Shown here: positions 1 through 7,353 of the stretch, piece by piece
How the letters are laid out: the number at the start of each line of letters is the position of its first letter
Numbering within the stretch: the first letter of the stretch is position 1
Assembly: GCF_001612905.1 (NCBI RefSeq)
Contig: NZ_BDBI01000012.1
Span: 124,001-188,000, forward strand
DNA: 64,000 nt
Reading direction: 5' to 3'
Source: Nocardia ignorata NBRC 108230
Lineage (GTDB): Bacteria > Actinomycetota > Actinomycetes > Mycobacteriales > Mycobacteriaceae
The notes under the pieces: generated by a model
Database searches by the model: none
What the model saw: only the letters and a program-made list of their open reading frames with translations
What the model was told of the DNA's origin: nothing
Made by a program: the position numbers and the translations under genes

Positions 1-603
1 GGCACAACCGATTTCGATACGACGGTGTGGGTCGACTCGCCCGCCGAACCCGGCTGGTTCCATGGCGGTACGTACTTGGTCTTCCGCAAGATCCGGATGA
101 AAACCGCAGAGTGGGACCAACTTCCGGTCGCCCAGCAGAACCAGATCATCGGTCGGCGGCGTGGTGACGGTGCCCCGCTCGGTGGCGCATCGGAATTCGA
201 CACCGTCGACCTGGCCGCGCGGGACGAACGCGGTGACCTCGCGATCGCGGACAACGCGCATGTGCGGTTGGTGCACGGCATCCCGATGCTGCGTCGCGGC
301 TACAACTACGACTACGGATTGCTGGTCGCCAACGCCGGCGGCTCGCCTGATCCGACACCTGCCCAACCACATTCGCACGCACCGGATACGCCCGAACACA
401 GTCACGGCGGCCACGGCCAACTCGATGTCGGACTGCTGTTCGCTGCCTATCAGAACAACCCGCCGGAGCAATTCGTGAAGGCACAGCGGGCCATGGCGAC
501 CGACCGGCTCAACCCGCTCGTCCAGCACACCGGCAGTGGATTCTTCGCCATGCCGCCGGGTGCGGCACCGGGGGAGTCCGTCGCCGCGGCCCTGCTCGCT
601 TGA
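1..603 (+). CDS. DyP-type heme peroxidase, C-terminal part (gene starts before the window)
   Basis: The reading frame is open from base 1, so the 5' end lies outside the window. About 200 C-terminal residues are visible. They match the C-terminal half of dye-decolourising peroxidases of the EfeB type: GGTYLVFRKIRM, IGRRRGDGAPLGG, NAHVRLVHG (likely carrying the proximal heme histidine), RRGYNYDYG, GLLFAAYQNNP and SGFFAMPPG. Family members oxidise dyes and other substrates with hydrogen peroxide, and EfeB works in heme/iron uptake. The distal Asp/Arg region is not in view, so the subclass is uncertain. A histidine-rich insertion (about bases 367-420) sits between the RRGYNYDYG motif and GLLFAAYQ. 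Confidence 0.9.
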   Translation, partial: GTTDFDTTVWVDSPAEPGWFHGGTYLVFRKIRMKTAEWDQLPVAQQNQIIGRRRGDGAPLGGASEFDTVDLAARDERGDLAIADNAHVRLVHGIPMLRRGYNYDYGLLVANAGGSPDPTPAQPHSHAPDTPEHSHGGHGQLDVGLLFAAYQNNPPEQFVKAQRAMATDRLNPLVQHTGSGFFAMPPGAAPGESVAAALLA

Positions 604-612
604 GCGCTCGGG

Positions 613-1350
613 TCAGTCCTGCCAACCGCTCGAGTTCATGAGGTCGTCCCAGTTCGGCAACGGAACCTGCGGATGATGCAGGCGCACGAGCTCGGCCCCC
701 AGGCTGGCCGGAAACGCCTTCCTGGGGTCCGCGAGGATCTGCTGCTCCATGATGGCGGTGATCGCGGGGGTTCCGCCGAGCCGCGGGTAGGCGGCATGGA
801 CGACGTCGGCGTAGCCGCGCGGCAGATCACCCGGCCCGCCACCGATATCGATGCCGATGCCCGTAACCGCGATCCAGATCTCGGCCGGCCTGCGCCTGCG
901 GAAGACCGGTGAGTCGCTGAAACCCGAAGTGTGCGCGGCGATCGCGTCCCACACTGTCTCGACCCGGCTGTCGGTGATGCCGTGGCGCTCGAGGAACTCG
1001 GCCGCGAAATCCGCGCCGTCGACCTCGAATCGTTGGTTTCCGTTGGCGATCTCGCCCAGCCCGATGTCGTGCAGCGCGCAGATCAGGTATATGGTCTCGT
1101 CGTCGTAGTCGACGCCGGCCCGCAGGCCGTTCGTCGCGGCGACGGCACGGGCGAACAGATACCCACGCAAGCTGTGATTGCGCACCGGCGCCGCCACGGC
1201 GGTGTCGATCAGCTCACGCGCTGCCTGAGCGACGGGTGTGGTCGGGAAGACCAGCGCGTCGGGCCGGGCCGATGCGATCGCGTGCGACGCGGCGAGGGCC
1301 GCTCCGGTCAACGCGGCGGCGCCGAGGGCGCTACGACGAGTGATGTCCAT
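613..1350 (-). CDS. HD-domain hydrolase with Tat signal
   Basis: This 245-residue protein has a twin-arginine signal at its N-terminus (TRRSALGAAALTGAAL, then an Ala-rich stretch), so export is predicted. An HD-type metal site follows: RNHSLRGYLFA, then ALHDIGLG (the HD pair), then AAHTSGF. The pattern resembles cyanamide-hydratase-like and related HD proteins; the substrate cannot be told. The ATG at 1350 is chosen because GGAG lies about 9 nt upstream; an earlier in-frame start at 1377 would fall inside the palindrome at 1361-1399. That palindrome abuts the ribosome binding site and probably controls the gene. It converges with the DyP gene. Confidence 0.8.
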   Translation of the reverse strand: MDITRRSALGAAALTGAALAASHAIASARPDALVFPTTPVAQAARELIDTAVAAPVRNHSLRGYLFARAVAATNGLRAGVDYDDETIYLICALHDIGLGEIANGNQRFEVDGADFAAEFLERHGITDSRVETVWDAIAAHTSGFSDSPVFRRRRPAEIWIAVTGIGIDIGGGPGDLPRGYADVVHAAYPRLGGTPAITAIMEQQILADPRKAFPASLGAELVRLHHPQVPLPNWDDLMNSSGWQD

Positions 1351-1360
1351 GAGTACTCCG

Positions 1361-1399
1361 ATCCTGATAACCTTCAATGCAATTGAAGGTTATCAGGAT
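1361..1399. promoter_or_regulatory. 39-bp perfect palindrome, probable operator of the HD gene
   Basis: Arms ATCCTGATAACCTTCAAT (1361-1378) and its exact reverse complement (1382-1399) are separated by 3 nt. A further imperfect repeat, CCTTCA then TGAAGG, follows at 1401-1419. The element lies 11 nt upstream of the HD-gene start codon, so it would sit in the promoter or leader. The size and TTCAAT...ATTGAA core fit a dimeric repressor site, but no cognate regulator is nearby. Confidence 0.7.
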
Positions 1400-1554
1400 T
1401 CCTTCAATTAGGCTGAAGGAGTGGCTGTCTGGTTCCGCCATGACGAGCGTGAAGGAGATGGTGCGCCGCCGGACCGGCCTGCGCGCTGAGCCGGCGATAG
1501 GGTGCACACAGCGTTCGTTCTTGTCGGAGTCCGGTAGGACCGTTGTGAGGAGTG

Positions 1555-2349
1555 ATGCGCGTGCGGATCGATCTGACCGGGAAGACGGCGTTGGTCACCG
1601 GCTCCACCCAGGGCATCGGGGCGGCCATCGCACAGGGGCTCGCCGACGCGGGCGCGCGGGTGGTGGTGAACGGACGCTCGGCCGATCGGGTGGACGCGGC
1701 GGTCGACGCCATACGCGGCACCGGTGGGGACGCGGTCGGTGTGGCGGCCGATGTGACCACCGACGAGGGCGTCGCCCGATTGCTGCGCGAATTGCCCGGT
1801 GTAGACGTTCTCGTGAACAATCTCGGCATCTTCGAGGCGGTGCCCGCGCGGGAGATCACCGACGCGCAATGGCGGTCGTTCTTCGAGGTGAACGTGCTGT
1901 CGGCCGTGCGGCTCATCCGGGCGTACCTGCCCGGCATGATCGAGCGCGGGTGGGGTCGCGCCCTGCAGATCGCCAGCGATTCCGCCGTGGTCACTCCCGC
2001 CGAGATGATCCACTACGGTGTGTCCAAGACGGCGCTGCTCGCTGTGACCCGTGGCTTCGCCAAAGACGCCGCGGGGACCGGGGTCACGGTGAATTCGGTG
2101 ATCGCCGGACCCACGCACACCTGTGGCGTCGAGGAATTCGTGTACCAGCTGGTCGACCGGTCGTTGCCGTGGGAGCAGGCGCAGCGGGAGTTCATGCGCG
2201 TGCATCGCCCGCAGTCGCTGATCCAGCGGCTGATCGAACCGTCGGAAATCGCGAACATGGTCGTCTACCTGAGTTCGCCGCTGGCGTCGGCTACCACCGG
2301 CGGAGCCCTGCGCGTCGACGGTGGCTACGTCGACTCGATCCTGCCGTAA
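1555..2349 (+). CDS. SDR-family NAD(P)-dependent oxidoreductase
   Basis: A classical short-chain dehydrogenase/reductase of about 264 residues. Visible motifs are the cofactor-binding TGSTQGIG near residue 15, VNNLGIF (the NNAG motif with Leu for Ala), the catalytic Ser region ASDSAVV, and YGVSK carrying the Tyr and Lys. The C-terminus ALRVDGGY is typical. Family members reduce or oxidise carbonyl/hydroxyl groups; the substrate is unknown. GAGGAG at 1547-1552 is 2 nt from ATG 1555 but 8 nt from an in-frame GTG at 1561, so the true start may be 1561. The 3' end overlaps the convergent gene by 25 bp. Confidence 0.88.
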   Translation: MRVRIDLTGKTALVTGSTQGIGAAIAQGLADAGARVVVNGRSADRVDAAVDAIRGTGGDAVGVAADVTTDEGVARLLRELPGVDVLVNNLGIFEAVPAREITDAQWRSFFEVNVLSAVRLIRAYLPGMIERGWGRALQIASDSAVVTPAEMIHYGVSKTALLAVTRGFAKDAAGTGVTVNSVIAGPTHTCGVEEFVYQLVDRSLPWEQAQREFMRVHRPQSLIQRLIEPSEIANMVVYLSSPLASATTGGALRVDGGYVDSILP

Positions 2350-2717
2350 CGCCCCTGCCAGGCGGCGAGCCAGCCGATTTCCATGGCCGCGTCGAGGAGG
2401 TAGGTCTTGCGGATCGTGCCCTTCGGGACATAGATCAGGTCGATCGCCAGCAACCAGCCCGCGGTGGTGAGACCGAGCCTGCGTGCGCTCGCCAGGCCCG
2501 CGGGTGTGCGCGCTGCCGTCAGCTGCACGAGGCCGTTGCCCGCGAGCAGTCCGGCGACGGTGAACTGCAACCAGCGGTCGTACTTCGAGCCGAAGATCGC
2601 CTCGAAGCTGCGCCTGCTGACGAGCGGCCATAAGCCGCCCACGACATTGAAAGCGCCGTGCGCGCGGGCCAGGGTCGCGGCCTGATTCGGCCGGGTCGGA
2701 CGGTCGTCGATGGACAT
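2325..2717 (-). CDS. small four-helix membrane protein, unknown function
   Basis: A protein of about 130 residues with four hydrophobic segments: roughly AHGAFNVVGGLWPL, LQFTVAGLLAGNGLVQL, GLTTAGWLLAIDLIYV and AAMEIGWLAAW. No catalytic motif is evident. The ATG at 2717 gives the start MSIDDRPTRPN; an upstream in-frame start at 2729 is possible. GTGAGGAG lies just upstream of the 2717 start. The tail overlaps the convergent SDR gene by 25 bp, so the two share 3' ends rather than a transcript. I do not recognise a named family. Confidence 0.65.
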   Translation of the reverse strand: MSIDDRPTRPNQAATLARAHGAFNVVGGLWPLVSRRSFEAIFGSKYDRWLQFTVAGLLAGNGLVQLTAARTPAGLASARRLGLTTAGWLLAIDLIYVPKGTIRKTYLLDAAMEIGWLAAWQGRYGRIEST

Positions 2718-2796
2718 CGCACTCCTCACCGAGAAGGGCTTGACGTGAGTCGCTTACCCCGGCCGAGCGCACGAAAACACCTGGTGACGACACAAA

Positions 2797-2853
2797 CAGG
2801 CGGGCCGGCGCCAGGGAGTGGGTGGTGCGGGTAGTGCGGTGCCGGCCCGCCTG
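2797..2853 (-). terminator. hairpin downstream of the ECF41 sigma gene
   Basis: A 13-bp inverted repeat, CAGGCGGGCCGGC (2797-2809) and its complement (2841-2853), has a 31-nt loop. It lies 79 nt past the stop of the sigma gene at 2932 and could end the minus-strand transcript. There is no clear U-tract, so a role as a rho-independent terminator is only probable. Confidence 0.5.
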
Positions 2854-2931
2854 CACACTATTCGTGCGTGGGGGAGTCGTGGATGGGTGCAGCCTCCCGC
2901 ACCACCCGGCGCGGCGACGCGAACGGGCATC

Positions 2932-3822
2932 TCATCGCAGGGTGAGTGGGGTCGCCGCGTCGATGTGCGTCAGCTTCTGCGGATTGCGGACGTAGTAGAT
3001 GCCCGTGATCCGGTGGTCCTCGACGCGGACGGCGAGCACACCGTCGCGCTCGCCGTCGATGGACACCGCCAGCGCGGGCCCACCGTTGACCAGCGTCGGC
3101 TCGACGACGAGGTCGACAGCGTGTTTGGTGAGGCCGCCGACGATGAAACGCGACACCTTGTCGGCGCCGACGACCGGGCGCGGGTTGGCCTGCTTGATTC
3201 CGCCCCCGTCGCTGACGGCAACCACGTCCGGTGCGAGGACATCGAGCAATCCCTGCAGGTCACGGGTCTCCAGCGCCCGCTGGAACGCTTCGATCGTGGC
3301 CTCGACCTGCTGTGCGCTCACCGTGCGCCGCGGCCTGCGTTCCTCCACGTGCCGACGGGCGCGACTGGCGATCTGATGCACGGCGGCGGGCGACTTGTCG
3401 ACCGCCGCCGCGATCTCGGCGTAGCTGATGCCGAACGCCTCGTGCAGCACGAACACCGCGCGTTCGGTCGGGGTCAGCGTCTCGAGCACCAGCATCAATC
3501 CCATCGACACGCTGTCGGCGAGTTCGACATCGGCGGCGACGTCCGGTGCGGTGAGCAGCGGTTCCGGCAGCCACGAACCGACATAGGACTCCCGTCGCCG
3601 CTTGAGCGAGCGCAACCGATTCAGCGCTTGGCGGGTGGTGATGCGCACCAGATACGCGCGCCGGTCCGCCACCTCGTCCAGGTCGGCCTTCACCCACCGC
3701 AGCCAGGTCTCCTGCAGCACGTCCTCGGCGTCGGCCGCCGAGCCGAGCATCTCGTAGGCCACCGTGAACAGCAGATTGCGATGCCGCACAAAGGTTTCCG
3801 TCGCGTCGACGGGAGTGGTCAT
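2932..3822 (-). CDS. ECF41-family RNA polymerase sigma factor with SnoaL-like C-terminal domain (copy 1)
   Basis: The 296 residues contain sigma region 2 (NLLFTVAYEMLGSAADAEDV), region 4 (LTPTERAVFVLHEAFGISY) and a C-terminal SnoaL-like extension of about 100 residues. The ECF41 signatures are all present: SWLPEPLL in the linker, DGGGIK in the SnoaL domain and NPQKL at the C-terminus. In studied ECF41 factors this extension tunes sigma activity instead of a separate anti-sigma factor. The start ATG has AGGAG upstream. It follows a FAD oxidoreductase by 22 bp on the same strand, a common ECF41 partnership. The oxidoreductase is the probable target and the pair is probably one transcript. Confidence 0.92.
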   Translation of the reverse strand: MTTPVDATETFVRHRNLLFTVAYEMLGSAADAEDVLQETWLRWVKADLDEVADRRAYLVRITTRQALNRLRSLKRRRESYVGSWLPEPLLTAPDVAADVELADSVSMGLMLVLETLTPTERAVFVLHEAFGISYAEIAAAVDKSPAAVHQIASRARRHVEERRPRRTVSAQQVEATIEAFQRALETRDLQGLLDVLAPDVVAVSDGGGIKQANPRPVVGADKVSRFIVGGLTKHAVDLVVEPTLVNGGPALAVSIDGERDGVLAVRVEDHRITGIYYVRNPQKLTHIDAATPLTLR

Positions 3823-3844
3823 CGTCGATTCTCCTGTCCGTGGC

Positions 3845-5026
3845 TCAGGCTGTGGTGATCGCGGCGCGGCGGTCGCGCAACACCTGCGGGCGGTGTTTGC
3901 CGTCCTTCGGCCAGGAGTGCGAACCGGGCTTGTCCGCCTCGGTGACCAGATGCTTCACGCTGGCCGCGCACGAGAACTCCTTGAGCGCGCGACCGGCCGG
4001 GCCGGTGAAGTAGAGGCCCATCGCGGTGTCGTCCTTGCGGCCGAGCTGGAAGATTCCCGTTCGGCGGCCGAAGCTGATGCACATCGCCTGGAAAGCCAGA
4101 TCGATCGAGGTGGGTTCGGTCCCGTCGATGCGATGCGCGATGGTGTCGGCGGCGTGCGCGCCGAGGCAACCGGCCACATAGGCGCTCATCCGGAACGGCA
4201 GGTCCGAGGGTGCCGACGAGTCACCGGCCGCGACGATCCGGTCGTCGTCGACGCTGGTCAGGGTCTCGTCGGTCAGCAGCCGCCCGGCGGTATCGGTGCG
4301 CAGGCCACTGTGTGCCGCCAGTCGCGGTATGCCGAAACCCGCTGCCCAGATGGTGATCTCGCTGGGCAGGGTGGTTCCGGTCGCCAGGCGCACCGACGTC
4401 TTCGTCACCTCGGTGACGACCGATTCGGGACCTTCGAGTAGCCCGACGCCCAGTTTCGTCAGGTACTTGCGGGCGGTTCGTCGAGCTCGCGGGTGCAGGT
4501 ACGGGCCCAGCGTGCCGCCGCAGACGAGGGTGACCGAACGTCCCTGTTCGGCGAGTTCGGTCGCGGTCTCGATCCCGGTGGGGCCGCCGCCGACCACGGT
4601 CACCGGCGCCGACATCGCCCGGTCGAACAGGATCGACCGCAACCGCTGCGCCGCCTCCAAGGTGGCGACCGGATAGGCGAGTTCGGCCGCACCGGGCACC
4701 TGTGGTTCGGGGGTGCCGCTACCGAGGGCATAGACGAGGTAGTCGAAGTCGAGGTCCGCGCCGTCGGCGAGAGCGACGCGGCGGGCAGCCGCATCGATCC
4801 CGGTGACGCTGTCGACGACCAGCGAGACACCCTCGGCCAGTACGTCGCGGTAATCCACGATCGCGTCGTGAGTTCCGCCGACCAGCTGATGCAGGCGCAG
4901 CCGGGGCACGAAGACGGGGCGCGGATTGATCACGGTGATTCGCACGTCCTGGCGTGCGCTGAGCCGATTGGCCGCCATCACCCCGGCGTATCCGCCGCCG
5001 ATCACGACCACGTGGTTGGTGTTCAT
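3845..5026 (-). CDS. NAD(P)/FAD-dependent oxidoreductase, NDH-2-like (module 1)
   Basis: A 393-residue two-dinucleotide-binding flavoprotein. The FAD site is VVVIGGGYAGVMAAN near residue 6, the NAD(P) site is VTVVGGGPTGIETA near residue 150, and the second FAD motif is RIVAAGDSS. It resembles type II NADH dehydrogenases and carotenoid/ferredoxin reductase-like enzymes, but lacks an obvious C-terminal membrane helix. ATG 5026 has AAGGAG upstream. It is the first gene of an operon with the ECF41 sigma gene at 2932 and has an ECF41-like promoter at 5061-5087. The physiological acceptor is not known; ECF41 partners are often stress-related redox enzymes. Confidence 0.88.
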   Translation of the reverse strand: MNTNHVVVIGGGYAGVMAANRLSARQDVRITVINPRPVFVPRLRLHQLVGGTHDAIVDYRDVLAEGVSLVVDSVTGIDAAARRVALADGADLDFDYLVYALGSGTPEPQVPGAAELAYPVATLEAAQRLRSILFDRAMSAPVTVVGGGPTGIETATELAEQGRSVTLVCGGTLGPYLHPRARRTARKYLTKLGVGLLEGPESVVTEVTKTSVRLATGTTLPSEITIWAAGFGIPRLAAHSGLRTDTAGRLLTDETLTSVDDDRIVAAGDSSAPSDLPFRMSAYVAGCLGAHAADTIAHRIDGTEPTSIDLAFQAMCISFGRRTGIFQLGRKDDTAMGLYFTGPAGRALKEFSCAASVKHLVTEADKPGSHSWPKDGKHRPQVLRDRRAAITTA

Positions 5027-5060
5027 GGTGTCTCCTTCGCTCCGAGGGGTTCGAGCACAA

Positions 5061-5087
5061 GACACCGCGCGGGCGAGAATCCTGACA
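5061..5087 (-). promoter_or_regulatory. ECF41-type promoter of module 1
   Basis: On the minus strand TGTCAGG (-35, 5087-5081) is followed after 16 nt by TGTC (-10, 5064-5061). The published ECF41 consensus is TGTCACA with CGTC. The same TGTCAGG-N16 layout occurs upstream of module 2 at 7274-7300. This suggests that the linked sigma factors recognise these sites. Confidence 0.6.
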
Positions 5088-5113
5088 CGATGTGACTCAG
5101 ATCACCAGCGGGT

Positions 5114-6052
5114 CTACCAGGCTTCGATGAGCGGGCTGTCGTGGTCGGTGCGCTGCCACCGCTGGGCGAAACGGGCCAACCGGGCCGGGTTGGCGATGGC
5201 GCGCAGACCCGCGATCCGGTCGTCGCGTACCTCCATGATCGCGACGCTGAGGACCCGGTCGTCGAGCGTGAACACGAGGGCCGGGCAGCCATTGACCAGG
5301 GCGGCGTGGAAATCGGGTAGGCGACCGTCGAGGTGCCGTCTGATCGTGTCGGGCCGGAAGCCCGCCCGCATGGCGATCGCCAGCCGGGACGGGCCGATGA
5401 AACGAACGAGCTTGCGTGCGGTGCCGCCCAAACCGTCGGAAGCGCCGGTGGCGTCGGCGGTGAGCAGGGCGACGAGCTGTTCGGTCCGTCCCGACGACGC
5501 GGCCGCGACGAACGCCTCCACGATGCGTCGCGCCGCCGCGTGATCGGTGCCGGTTCCGTTGCGGGCGGCGGTGATCCGGCGCTTGGCGCGATGCGCGTGC
5601 TGCTGACTGGCCGATTCGCTGATGCCGAGAATGTCGGCGATCTCGGCATGGCTGTAGGAGAACGCTTCGCGCAGAACATAAACCGCGCGTTCCACCGGGG
5701 TGAGCTGTTCGAGCAGCATGAGCACCGCCAGCGTCACCGACTCCCGTTGTTCGGCGGTGTCGGCGGGCCCGAGCATGGGGTCGCCGTCGAGCAGCGGCTC
5801 GGGCATCCACGCACCCACCGCCCGCTCTCGACGCACCTTCGCCGAGCGCAGACGGTCAAGAGCCAGGTTGGTGACGATCTTGGTGAGCCAGGCCTCGGGC
5901 ACCTCGACGTGGTCGCGATCCGCGGCCTGCCACCGCAGAAAAGCGTCCTGCACCGTGTCCTCGGCATCGGCGGCCGACCCGAGCAGGCGGTACGCGAGCG
6001 AGGCCAACCGGTTGCGGTTGGCCTCGAAACGCGCGACGGTCGCGGTGTCCAT
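5114..6052 (-). CDS. ECF41-family RNA polymerase sigma factor with SnoaL-like domain (copy 2)
   Basis: A 312-residue paralogue of the sigma factor at 2932. Region 2 reads NRLASLAYRLLGSAADAEDT and region 4 LTPVERAVYVLREAFSYSH. The linker motif is AWMPEPLL, the SnoaL motif is degenerate (SDGLGGTARK instead of DGGG) and the C-terminal motif is NPARL. ATG 6052 is taken as the start because region 2 begins soon after it; a GTG lies at 6058. The gene lies 10 bp after the oxidoreductase of module 2. The altered DGGG motif hints that its C-terminal control differs from copy 1. Confidence 0.9.
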   Translation of the reverse strand: MDTATVARFEANRNRLASLAYRLLGSAADAEDTVQDAFLRWQAADRDHVEVPEAWLTKIVTNLALDRLRSAKVRRERAVGAWMPEPLLDGDPMLGPADTAEQRESVTLAVLMLLEQLTPVERAVYVLREAFSYSHAEIADILGISESASQQHAHRAKRRITAARNGTGTDHAAARRIVEAFVAAASSGRTEQLVALLTADATGASDGLGGTARKLVRFIGPSRLAIAMRAGFRPDTIRRHLDGRLPDFHAALVNGCPALVFTLDDRVLSVAIMEVRDDRIAGLRAIANPARLARFAQRWQRTDHDSPLIEAW

Positions 6053-6062
6053 GAGCACGACT

Positions 6063-7241
6063 CTAGGCGGCGAGAACCCCGCGCGACGGTGCGCCCGCGG
6101 CCGCACGGTAGTGGTGGTCGAGCTTGCCGAACGTCGGGTGGCTGATCGCCCAGCCGCTGGTCCCCACGATGGCCGACTTCACCCAGGCGGCCGGCCTGCC
6201 ACACAGCGCGCCCGGCTTGGCGCGGGCATCACCGTCGACGAACTGGAAGATCGCGTCCTTACGTCCGAGGCTCACGTGGTTGCCGACGTAGCTCAGCGAG
6301 GTGCGCTTGATCGCGCGTCCGGTGAGTTCGCCGATGATCGTCGCCGTGGCCTGCTGCCCGGTGAACCCGGCCGACGCGCACGACATCGGCAGCGGACGAC
6401 CGTTCCCGCCGACGACGAACCCGCTGTCGCCCGCGACGAACACATCCGGATGCGAAACCGACCGCAGCTCGCGATCCGCGGTGATCTGCCCGTTGGGCTC
6501 CACCGCCAGTCCACTGGCGGCCGCGATCGGGTGGACCGCGAATCCGGCCGCCCACACCGTCGCGTCGGAGACGAAGGCGGTGCCGTCCGCCGCGAACACC
6601 GCGCTCTGTTCGACTCGCTCGACCGTGGTGTGTTCGTGCACGGCGATGCCGAGCCGATCGAAGGCTCGCAGCAGATGCCTGCGCGCTTTCGGCCCGAGCC
6701 AACCGCCCACCTCGCCGCTGGTGGCGAGGGTGACCCGCAGGCCGGGACGGGCCTCGGCGATCTCCGTCGCGGCCTCGATCGCGGTGAGGTTTCCGCCGAC
6801 GACCAGCACGTCGCCGTGCCTGCCCAAGTCGTCGAGGCGGGCACGTAGCCGCAGCGCCGAAGGTCGTCCGGCCACGTTGTAGGCGTGTTCGGCGACGCCG
6901 GGGACACCGTGGTCGGCGATGGTGCTGCCGAGCGTGTAGAGCAGGGTGTCGTAGCCCAGGTGGTCGCCTTCGTCGAGGGTGACCCGACGCCGGTCGACGT
7001 CGAGGGCGGTCACCCTGGCCACCCGCAACCGGATGCCGGTGCCGGCGAAGACCTCGGCCAGCGGGCGATGCGGCAGATCGTGCCCGGCGGCGAGCTGATG
7101 CAGCCGCAACCGCTCCACGAAGTCCGGTTCGGCATTGACGACGGTGATCTCGAAGTCGTCGCCGTGCAGCTGGCGGGCGAGGAAACCGGCGCTGAAGGCC
7201 CCGGCGTATCCGGCCCCGAGAACAACGATGCGGTGCTTCAT
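6063..7241 (-). CDS. NAD(P)/FAD-dependent oxidoreductase, NDH-2-like (module 2)
   Basis: A 392-residue paralogue of the flavoprotein at 3845. The FAD site is IVVLGAGYAGAFSAG, the NAD(P) site VLVVGGNLTAIEAATE (the usual GGG is changed to GGN) and the second FAD motif DVFVAGDSGF. ATG 7241 has AGGAG at good distance. It leads the second oxidoreductase-sigma pair, with the sigma gene starting 10 bp downstream, and carries its own ECF41-like promoter at 7274-7300. The altered nucleotide-binding glycines may mean a changed cofactor preference. The substrate is unknown. Confidence 0.86.
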   Translation of the reverse strand: MKHRIVVLGAGYAGAFSAGFLARQLHGDDFEITVVNAEPDFVERLRLHQLAAGHDLPHRPLAEVFAGTGIRLRVARVTALDVDRRRVTLDEGDHLGYDTLLYTLGSTIADHGVPGVAEHAYNVAGRPSALRLRARLDDLGRHGDVLVVGGNLTAIEAATEIAEARPGLRVTLATSGEVGGWLGPKARRHLLRAFDRLGIAVHEHTTVERVEQSAVFAADGTAFVSDATVWAAGFAVHPIAAASGLAVEPNGQITADRELRSVSHPDVFVAGDSGFVVGGNGRPLPMSCASAGFTGQQATATIIGELTGRAIKRTSLSYVGNHVSLGRKDAIFQFVDGDARAKPGALCGRPAAWVKSAIVGTSGWAISHPTFGKLDHHYRAAAGAPSRGVLAA

Positions 7242-7273
7242 GATTCGCTCCTGTCTGGTTCGCGTACACCCTG

Positions 7274-7300
7274 AACGAGACAGCTTCCGGATTCCTGACA
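7274..7300 (-). promoter_or_regulatory. ECF41-type promoter of module 2
   Basis: On the minus strand TGTCAGG (7300-7294) is followed after 16 nt by CGTT (7277-7274). It shares the -35 element and the following A with the module 1 promoter and has the same spacing. It lies 33 nt upstream of the oxidoreductase start codon. Confidence 0.6.
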
Positions 7301-7340
7301 GCGCGATCGAGTGAACTGGACCACACGCTGATCGAGCGCA

Positions 7341-7353
7341 TAGTGTTCCCGTA
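7341..7353 (+). promoter_or_regulatory. leaderless promoter -10 (TAGTGT)
   Basis: TAGTGT at 7341-7346 is exactly 6 nt before ATG 7353, and no Shine-Dalgarno sequence is present. Transcription would start at or next to the A of the start codon. Confidence 0.55.
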
